Positions 1 to 5,184 of a DNA stretch of 7,672 bases are shown here, one piece after another. Position numbers and translations under genes: made by a program. The notes under the pieces were generated by a model. It was not told where the DNA came from, did not search any database, and saw only the letters and a list, made by a program, of their open reading frames with translations. The stretch's first letter is position 1. The number at the start of each line of letters is the position of its first letter. The stretch is from Spirochaetales bacterium (lineage in GTDB: Bacteria > Spirochaetota > Spirochaetia > Treponematales > UBA12059), in NCBI GenBank assembly GCA_016938515.1, contig JAFGUM010000112.1:1-7672 (forward strand). Direction: 5' to 3'.

Positions 1-246
1 AACTTCCTGGTTTTCCGCGTCAGGAACTCAGGCTACGGCATTCCAGACAGCAAGATAGTGGAGATGTACGAAACCATGCGCGGTGGCGGCGATCACCCGA
101 GCGTGGGTATCAGAAACGTATACCAGAGGCTCAAGCTCTACTACGGCGAGCGCGCCGACATTACCATAGAGAGCGTGCAGGACGAGGAGACTACCGTGTC
201 GCTGTTCATTCCAATCGAGTGCACCCCCGGCGAGGACGACGTGTGA
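1..246 (+). CDS. Sensor histidine kinase, YesM/LytS type, C-terminal fragment (5' end outside window)
   Basis: The reading frame is open from base 1 and ends at TGA 244-246, so only the last 81 residues are present. They match the end of a HATPase domain. A G1-box-like stretch N-S-G-Y-G-I-P lies near residues 9-15 of the fragment, and a G2-like stretch V-G-I-R-N-V-Y-Q-R-L-K-L-Y-Y-G lies near residues 36-50. The RNV..RLKLYYG wording is typical of YesM/LytS-family kinases, which usually pair with an AraC-type response regulator. The protein would autophosphorylate at the inner membrane in response to an external signal. The phospho-acceptor histidine and sensor region lie upstream and cannot be seen. 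The next gene, a sugar-binding lipoprotein, starts inside this stop codon, suggesting one transcript and a shared function. The usual G1 Asp appears as Asn. The family is fairly sure; the signal is inferred. Confidence 0.8.
   Translation, partial: NFLVFRVRNSGYGIPDSKIVEMYETMRGGGDHPSVGIRNVYQRLKLYYGERADITIESVQDEETTVSLFIPIECTPGEDDV
232..236 (+). promoter_or_regulatory. Ribosome binding site fixing the start of the lipoprotein gene
   Basis: GAGGA sits 6 bases before the GTG at 243. This supports GTG 243, overlapping the upstream TGA as GTGA, over the GTG at 219 further upstream. It also supports 243 over ATG 303, which has no clear purine-rich site in front of it. The site lies inside the kinase coding sequence, so translation of the two genes is probably coupled. 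Confidence 0.6.
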
Positions 247-1331
247 ACGCGCCTCGGCCCTCTGCCCCCCATCTACGGTGGTGGTTGATATTGTCAGCGC
301 ACATGGCGCTTATTACGTTGCTCATGGCGGGCTCCCTGTCGCTATTCTCGTGTAGCGCGAAAGAATCGAGGATGAGCCTGTTCCTGTACAACGAGGCTGA
401 TCCGTACATCAGGGAGTTTGCCAAGCAGATTCTGGCGGCATCGCCGCAAGACGCGATGCCCAGAAAATTCGACGCCGGTAATTCGCAGCTCATCCAGAAT
501 GAGCAGATAGAGGCGGAGCTGACTCGAAACCCCGCGTCACAACGACCCGCGCTGATGATGATCAACCCGGTTGACAGGCTTGGCGCGTACGCGCTCATCC
601 AGCGGCTTAAAGGCGACGACATACCGGTAATATTTTTTAACAGAGAGCCGCTGGCGGAAGACATGGGGCTCTGGGACAAGACGTTTTATGTAGGCGCCAG
701 AGCCGAGCAGTCGGGGCAGTTGCAGGCCCAGTTGGTCATGGAGCTGTTCGGCGGCTCGCCAGATAAGCTCAACGAGTACGACCGCAACGGCGATGGCGTT
801 ATCCAGAGCATCATTCTCAAGGGGGAGCAGGGACACCAGGACGCCGAGATCCGCACGAGGGAAGTGCTGCGCAGTTTCGAGGACGCGGGCTTTCGAGTGG
901 AGGTACTCGCACTGGAAATAGCCAACTGGAACCGCGATGAAGCCTACGGTACGATGGGCAACCTGCTGCGCGACTACAGGCACCGCGTCGAGCTGATAGT
1001 CTCCAACAACGACGCGATGGCCCTGGGCGCCATAAGCCGGATGCGACAGGAAGGCCTGTACAGGGATACCAACGGCAATGGCCGCATAGACCGGAACGAC
1101 TCTGGCTGGATTCCCGTGGTGGGTATAGACGGGCTCAGGGAAGCCGAAGAATCGATAGCCGAGGGCTACCTGTACGGTACCGTCAAAAATGACTCTCAGA
1201 GCATGGCCACCGCGATGGTCGAGCTGGCGGGCGTGCTACTGGGCACCATCGATCCAGCTACCCTGTCGTACGCGCTAACCGATGGCAGGTATATCTGGAT
1301 AGACTACCGACCCTTTGTGTCGGAACGATGA
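243..1331 (+). CDS. MglB-like galactose/glucose-binding lipoprotein, probable sensor subunit for the upstream kinase
   Basis: A 362-residue paralog of the periplasmic galactose-binding protein MglB. Residues 1-37 form a long basic then hydrophobic leader ending L-F-S-C, so Cys37 is the likely lipid anchor; the lipobox is relaxed, as in spirochaetes. By alignment by eye to E. coli MglB, the sugar-pocket residues are kept: Tyr49, Asp53, Tyr55 (for Phe), Asn133, His198/Asp200/Arg204 in G-H-Q-D-A-E-I-R, Trp229, Asn256, Asp296 and Asn316. The calcium loop D-R-N-G-D-G-V-I-Q is at 180-188 with partner Glu250. A second loop, D-T-N-G-N-G-R-I-D-R-N-D at 275-286, lies in a stretch 16 residues longer than in the mglB product. 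The gene overlaps the kinase stop by 4 bases and has no permease or ATPase partner of its own. It uses 11 ATA and 11 AGA/AGG codons against none in mglB, suggesting modest expression. The sensor role is inferred from this context. A second binding protein feeding MglAC is the main alternative. Confidence 0.85.
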   Translation: MNAPRPSAPHLRWWLILSAHMALITLLMAGSLSLFSCSAKESRMSLFLYNEADPYIREFAKQILAASPQDAMPRKFDAGNSQLIQNEQIEAELTRNPASQRPALMMINPVDRLGAYALIQRLKGDDIPVIFFNREPLAEDMGLWDKTFYVGARAEQSGQLQAQLVMELFGGSPDKLNEYDRNGDGVIQSIILKGEQGHQDAEIRTREVLRSFEDAGFRVEVLALEIANWNRDEAYGTMGNLLRDYRHRVELIVSNNDAMALGAISRMRQEGLYRDTNGNGRIDRNDSGWIPVVGIDGLREAEESIAEGYLYGTVKNDSQSMATAMVELAGVLLGTIDPATLSYALTDGRYIWIDYRPFVSER

Positions 1332-1359
1332 GCCCAGTGTGAGGAATATGACAAAATTT

Positions 1360-1377
1360 CAATCGATTTTTCGATTG
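1360..1377 (+). repeat. Perfect inverted repeat upstream of mglB, possible operator
   Basis: Arms CAATCGA (1360-1366) and TCGATTG (1371-1377) flank a TTTT centre. No T-run follows, so it is not a normal terminator. Its right arm overlaps the possible -35 box TTGTCA (1375-1380), a good position for a regulator binding site. The binding protein is unknown. Confidence 0.55.
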
Positions 1378-1403
1378 TCACCTACTGGATACGCCCCTAT
1401 CGT
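1375..1403 (+). promoter_or_regulatory. Possible sigma-70-type promoter for mglBAC
   Basis: TTGTCA (1375-1380, 5 of 6 to TTGACA) and TATCGT (1398-1403, 4 of 6 to TATAAT) are separated by 17 bases, in the 124-base gap before mglB. A second -10-like TATAAG lies at 1407-1412 without a good -35 box. Reading by eye cannot prove a promoter, but an internal one is expected here because the binding-protein gene usually needs higher expression than a regulatory gene upstream. Confidence 0.35.
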
Positions 1404-1414
1404 ACGTATAAGAC

Positions 1415-1434
1415 GGAATATCCCAGGATATTCC
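1415..1434 (+). repeat. Perfect 8-bp inverted repeat just before the mglB ribosome binding site
   Basis: Arms GGAATATC (1415-1422) and GATATTCC (1427-1434) flank CCAG. A lone GGAATAT half-site occurs at 1343-1349, 72 bases upstream. If transcribed, the repeat would form a leader hairpin ending 9 bases before the AAGGAG site at 1444. It could be a DNA operator for the neighbouring two-component system or an RNA stabilising stem. No T-run follows it. Confidence 0.55.
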
Positions 1435-1455
1435 ACAGACGTTAAGGAGTGCACT

Positions 1456-2487
1456 ATGAAACGACGAATCGGCATTATCGTGCTCGCCGTCCTTCTGGCA
1501 GTATCGGTAGCCAGCGTTTCCGCCATGGGCGGAAAAGACGGTGGACAGATCGTTATCGGCGCGAACATCTACAGTTTCGCCGACAACTTCATGAACGGCG
1601 TTATGAAGCCCGAGCTCGAGCGCTACGCGGCAGAGCTTGGCGCCAAGATCGAGATCGTAGATTCCGAGGGCCAGCAGGCCAAGCTCAACGATCAGGTAGA
1701 CGTGTTCATCAGCAAGAAGGTCAGCGTTCTGGCGATCAACCTCGTTGACCCGGCCGCTGCCAAAACCATCATCAACAAGGCGAAAGCCGCCAACATTCCG
1801 CTCGTGCTGTTCAACAAGGAAGCCACCGAAGCCGGCGCCATGGCTTCGTACGACAAGGCGTGGTACGTTGGCACCAACTCAGCCGAGTCCGGCATCATCC
1901 AGGGCCAGATGATGGTAGCCGACTGGAAAGCCAACCCCGCCTGGGACCTGAACAAAGACGGCGTGGTTCAGTACGTGCTACTCAAGGGCGAGCCCGGACA
2001 CCCCGACGCCGAAGCCCGCACCAAGGAATCGGTCAAGGCCTTCGTCGACGCCGGCATCAAGGTTCAGCAGCTCGCTCTCGAAGCCGATCCCAACTGGTCT
2101 ACCCAGCACGGCAACGACAAGATGGCAGCCTGGCTCACCTCCAGCTTCGGCAAGGACATTGAGCTCGTCATCTGCAACAACGACGGTATGGCTTTTGGCG
2201 CGATCAACGCCCTCAAGGCCGCTGGCGTAAAGCTCCCGCTCTATGGCGTGGACGCTCTTGACCAGGCCCTGACGCACATCGCCGACGGCGAGATGAACGG
2301 CACCGTACTCAACGACGGCGTCAACCAGTCCCGCGCTACCATCGACCTGGCCGTCCGGGCCGCGATGGGCAAGCCGGTTACCGAAGGCACCTCCTGGGTG
2401 CTCTCCACCGACGGCACCAAGGCTGTTCGCGTAGCGTACCTCCCTGTTACGCCCAAGAACTACCAGGAATTCCGCACCAAGAAATAA
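1456..2487 (+). CDS. mglB: Galactose/glucose-binding periplasmic protein of the Mgl ABC transporter
   Basis: Encodes 343 residues; E. coli MglB is of similar size. The start is ATG 1456, with AAGGAG at 1444-1449 six bases before it. Residues 1-23 are a signal peptide (M-K-R-R, hydrophobic core, V-S-A then Met24) without a lipobox Cys, so the protein should be soluble in the periplasm. Sugar-pocket residues known from E. coli MglB are all present: Tyr39, Asp43, Phe45, Asn120, His182/Asp184/Arg188 in G-H-P-D-A-E-A-R, Trp214, Asn242, Asp266 and Asn286. The calcium loop D-L-N-K-D-G-V-V-Q is at 164-172 with Glu236. It binds glucose or galactose and delivers it to MglC. Codon use is strongly biased (no ATA, AGA or AGG), as expected for an abundant protein. 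The gene is followed by a hairpin and then mglA. Exact sugar preference between glucose, galactose and methyl-galactoside cannot be read from sequence. Confidence 0.95.
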   Translation: MKRRIGIIVLAVLLAVSVASVSAMGGKDGGQIVIGANIYSFADNFMNGVMKPELERYAAELGAKIEIVDSEGQQAKLNDQVDVFISKKVSVLAINLVDPAAAKTIINKAKAANIPLVLFNKEATEAGAMASYDKAWYVGTNSAESGIIQGQMMVADWKANPAWDLNKDGVVQYVLLKGEPGHPDAEARTKESVKAFVDAGIKVQQLALEADPNWSTQHGNDKMAAWLTSSFGKDIELVICNNDGMAFGAINALKAAGVKLPLYGVDALDQALTHIADGEMNGTVLNDGVNQSRATIDLAVRAAMGKPVTEGTSWVLSTDGTKAVRVAYLPVTPKNYQEFRTKK

Positions 2488-2509
2488 GCGGCATTCGTAC
2501 CAGATGAGG

Positions 2510-2544
2510 GTCGCGGAAGGGTACACCCCTTCCGCGACGATTTT
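2510..2544 (+). terminator. Intercistronic hairpin between mglB and mglA, probable partial terminator or mRNA stabiliser
   Basis: A perfect 12-bp stem: GTCGCGGAAGGG (2510-2521) pairs with CCCTTCCGCGAC (2527-2538) around a 5-base loop, followed by GA and only four Ts (2541-2544). The stem is strong but the T-run is short, so full termination is unlikely. Such stems after binding-protein genes commonly reduce read-through or protect the upstream message, keeping the binding protein in excess over the membrane components. Confidence 0.7.
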
Positions 2545-2566
2545 CGTATATAAGGGGGTACTGCCT

Positions 2567-4087
2567 GTGGCAGATATTCTGCTGAGCATCAAGGGCGTGT
2601 GCAAGTCGTTTTCCGGGGTTCAGGTGCTCAAGGACGTGCATCTCGAAGTGCGCGCTGGAACGGTGCACTCGTTGATGGGAGAAAACGGCGCCGGTAAATC
2701 CACCCTGATGAAGTGTCTGTTCGGCATCTACAGACAGGATGGGGGAGAATTCTTCCTGGATGGCAAGCCGTTCAATTTTACCGACCCCAAGCACGCGCTT
2801 GAAAACGGCGTCTCGATGGTTCACCAGGAACTGAACCAGGTAACGCAACGAAGCATTGCCGACAACGTCTGGCTCGGCCGTTACCCTAAAAAGGGACTCT
2901 TCATAGACGAAAAAAAGATGCGCGCTGATACACTCGAACTGTTCAAGAGAATAGACATCCACCTCGATCCCGATACGCCGTTGCACAGGCTGTCGGTTTC
3001 ACAGCGCCAGATGGTAGAGATAGCAAAAGCCATTTCGTACGATGCCAAGATAATAGTGCTTGACGAACCAACCTCATCGCTCACCGACAACGAGGTAGAA
3101 ACACTCTTCCGCATCATTGGCGTTCTCAAGACGCAGGGAGTAGGAGTTATCTATATTTCGCATAAGATGGATGAAATTTTCCGGATATCCGACTACGTAA
3201 CCGTACTTCGCGACGGCACCTACATCGGAACCGAAAGCATACAGAACCTGAGTATGGAAAAAGTCGTCAATATGATGGTAGGCCGCGATCTGGAAGACCG
3301 GTTCCCGCCCAAAACCAACGTACCCGGAGCGGTACACATGACGGTTCGGGGGGTAACGACGAAGTATCCGCCTATCGTCCACGATATCAATTTTGAACTG
3401 CGCCGTGGAGAGATACTCGGCATCGCGGGGCTGGTAGGCGCGGGTCGCACAGAACTGATGGAATCGCTGTTCGGAGTCAGGACGCTCGCTTCTGGTGAGG
3501 TGCTCATAGACGGCAAGCCCATCCACAACAAGAACCCCAACAAAGCCATCGGCAACCATTTCGCGTACCTCACTGAAGAGCGCCGCGAAACCGGCATCTA
3601 CCCTATGGCTGATATTACGTTTAATTCGACTATAGCCAACATCGAGGCGTACAAGAACAGGCTCGGCTTCCTGGTTGATGCCAAGCTCGAGAAGGATGCA
3701 GACACCCAGATCAAGGCGATGCGCATCAAGACCCCGAGCAAACGCGAGCTCATACGCTCGCTCAGCGGCGGCAATCAGCAAAAGGTGATCATCGGTCGCT
3801 GGCTGCTCACCAACCCCGATATCCTCCTTCTGGATGAACCGACGCGCGGCATAGACGTAGGCGCCAAGTACGAGATTTACCAGCTAATAATCAACCTGGC
3901 CAAGAGCGGTAAATCGGTGATAGTCGTATCATCGGAAATGCCGGAACTCATAGGCATAACCAACAGGATACTCGTGATGAGCAACGGCTACATGGCGGGC
4001 ATCGTTGACACTGAGACGACCAGCCAGACGGAAATATTCCATCTGGCCATGAAATACCTCAACAACTCCAGGGAGGCCGAAGTATGA
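2567..4087 (+). CDS. mglA: Galactose/methyl-galactoside import ATP-binding protein, double ABC cassette
   Basis: Encodes 506 residues from GTG 2567, the usual MglA length. AAGGGGG at 2552-2558 lies 8 bases before it; a longer reading from 2504 would run through the hairpin and is rejected. Cassette 1: Walker A G-E-N-G-A-G-K-S-T at 38-46, a degenerate signature L-S-V-S-Q-R-Q at 142-148, and Walker B I-I-V-L-D-E-P-T at 162-169. Cassette 2: a degenerate Walker A G-L-V-G-A-G-R-T-E at 288-296 with Arg in place of the Lys, a full signature L-S-G-G-N-Q-Q-K at 399-406, and Walker B L-L-L-D-E-P-T-R-G-I-D at 420-430. This asymmetry is normal for the sugar-importer (CUT2) family to which MglA, RbsA and XylG belong. 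The protein sits on the inner face of the membrane and powers MglC. It overlaps mglC by 4 bases. MglB next door argues for galactose/glucose over ribose or xylose. Confidence 0.95.
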   Translation: MADILLSIKGVCKSFSGVQVLKDVHLEVRAGTVHSLMGENGAGKSTLMKCLFGIYRQDGGEFFLDGKPFNFTDPKHALENGVSMVHQELNQVTQRSIADNVWLGRYPKKGLFIDEKKMRADTLELFKRIDIHLDPDTPLHRLSVSQRQMVEIAKAISYDAKIIVLDEPTSSLTDNEVETLFRIIGVLKTQGVGVIYISHKMDEIFRISDYVTVLRDGTYIGTESIQNLSMEKVVNMMVGRDLEDRFPPKTNVPGAVHMTVRGVTTKYPPIVHDINFELRRGEILGIAGLVGAGRTELMESLFGVRTLASGEVLIDGKPIHNKNPNKAIGNHFAYLTEERRETGIYPMADITFNSTIANIEAYKNRLGFLVDAKLEKDADTQIKAMRIKTPSKRELIRSLSGGNQQKVIIGRWLLTNPDILLLDEPTRGIDVGAKYEIYQLIINLAKSGKSVIVVSSEMPELIGITNRILVMSNGYMAGIVDTETTSQTEIFHLAMKYLNNSREAEV

Positions 4088-5106
4088 CCGGTAGCCGCAT
4101 CCGCCTGCCGAAGACGAAAGAACAATGGAAAGACCTGCTCATAAAAAACGCCATTGTAATCGTCATATTGCTCATTATCCTGTTCATCATCATTCGAGAA
4201 CCCGCTTTCCTTTCGGGTAGCGTACTGCGAAACATCCTTACACAGAGCGCCGTTAGACTCATCCTGGCTTTTGGTGTAGGTGGCATTATCATCCTGCAGG
4301 GCACGGACCTGTCGCTAGGCCGGTCTGTGGGCTTTGCGGCGGTTATCGCCGGCTCCATGCTGCAGCGGGCTGACTACGCGTCACGCTTCTACCCGGAGAT
4401 GGAAGCGCTCCCGCTGTTCGTGCCGCTGCTCGCGGCCATCGTGGTAAGCGCGTTCTTCAGCGCCATCAACGGCTGGGTAGTGGCCAAGTTCAAGATACAC
4501 CCCTTCCTGGCCACGCTTGGCATGATGATAACCCTGTACGGCATCCTGTCGATATACTTCGCCTCGGGCGCTCCTGGCCCGCAGCCGATAGGCGGATTTG
4601 ACACACGCTACACCGAGTTCGTGATAGGGGTAACGCTTGGTATACCAAACCTGGTCATCTACGCGGCACTGGTGAGCGTTGTCGTGTGGGTACTCTGGAA
4701 TAAAACCACCTTTGGCAAGAATCTGTACGCCGTGGGAGGCAATCCGGAGGCGGCCAAGGTATCGGGCGTAAACGTCAGCAAGACCATAATACTCGTGTAC
4801 ATCATGGCCGGCGTGCTGTACGGCATAGGCGGCTTCCTGGAAGCAGCCCGCATCGGCAGCGCCAACAACGGCACCGGCTTCGGCTACGAGCTCGACGCGA
4901 TTGCCGCGTGCGTCGTCGGCGGCATTTCATTCTCAGGCGGCATCGGCAAAGTCTCCGGCGCCATCGCCGGTGTTATTATGTTTACCGTCATAAGCTACGG
5001 CATGACCTTCATAGGCATGGATCAATACTACCAGTACATCATCAAGGGCGTTATCATAGTAGCGGCCGTCGCCCTGGATGCCAAGAAGTACATAAAGAAA
5101 ACCTGA
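4084..5106 (+). CDS. mglC: Galactose/methyl-galactoside ABC transporter permease
   Basis: Encodes 340 residues, close to the E. coli MglC length. ATG 4084 overlaps the mglA TGA (ATGA), and GGGAGG at 4071-4076 lies 7 bases before it, so translation is probably coupled. It is highly hydrophobic: membrane segments are visible at about 20-37, 55-73, 109-131, 138-159, 188-205, 232-254 and 322-336, with more in the glycine-rich 270-305 stretch. Stretches shared with E. coli MglC include H-P-F-L-A-T-L-G-M-M (139-148), V-W-V-L-W-N-K-T (201-208), G-G-N-P-E-A-A-K-V-S-G-V (218-229, likely the cytoplasmic loop that meets the ATPase) and D-A-I-A-A-C-V-V-G-G (271-280). It forms the sugar channel, probably as a homodimer, as for other CUT2 permeases. 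It is the last gene of the operon, with a terminator 28 bases after its stop. Confidence 0.95.
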   Translation: MTGSRIRLPKTKEQWKDLLIKNAIVIVILLIILFIIIREPAFLSGSVLRNILTQSAVRLILAFGVGGIIILQGTDLSLGRSVGFAAVIAGSMLQRADYASRFYPEMEALPLFVPLLAAIVVSAFFSAINGWVVAKFKIHPFLATLGMMITLYGILSIYFASGAPGPQPIGGFDTRYTEFVIGVTLGIPNLVIYAALVSVVVWVLWNKTTFGKNLYAVGGNPEAAKVSGVNVSKTIILVYIMAGVLYGIGGFLEAARIGSANNGTGFGYELDAIAACVVGGISFSGGIGKVSGAIAGVIMFTVISYGMTFIGMDQYYQYIIKGVIIVAAVALDAKKYIKKT

Positions 5107-5134
5107 GAATCACCCCGCGACATTGTTTCAATTG

Positions 5135-5167
5135 AAAGGGGTGCGCCGTATGGCGCACCCCTTTTTT
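5135..5167 (+). terminator. Rho-independent terminator of the mgl operon
   Basis: AAAGGGGTGCGCC (5135-5147) pairs perfectly with GGCGCACCCCTTT (5152-5164) around GTAT, and the T-run spans 5162-5167. It lies 28 bases after the mglC stop. Read on the other strand, the stem is followed by only TTTC, so it is a weak terminator for the convergent MCP gene, which ends at 5185. Confidence 0.92.
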
Positions 5168-5184
5168 ACTCCTGCACGCCATTG

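Noticed and set aside
206..983. Long open frames on the - strand opposite the lipoprotein gene
   Set aside because: The + strand frame has clear MglB-family motifs throughout. The opposite frames have no recognisable domains and arise from the GC-rich codon pattern.
1315..1455. Upstream extension of the mglB frame starting inside the lipoprotein gene
   Set aside because: ATG 1456 has an ideal AAGGAG site and begins a proper signal peptide. The extension would put 47 unrelated residues before it and run through the inverted repeats.
2504..2566. Upstream extension of mglA by 21 codons
   Set aside because: It would translate through the 12-bp hairpin. GTG 2567 has a strong ribosome binding site and gives the standard 506-residue length.
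2828..3830. Degenerate nucleotide-binding motifs in MglA (LSVSQ signature, Arg in the second Walker A) as signs of decay
   Set aside because: The same asymmetry between the two cassettes is standard in CUT2 sugar-import ATPases such as MglA and RbsA.
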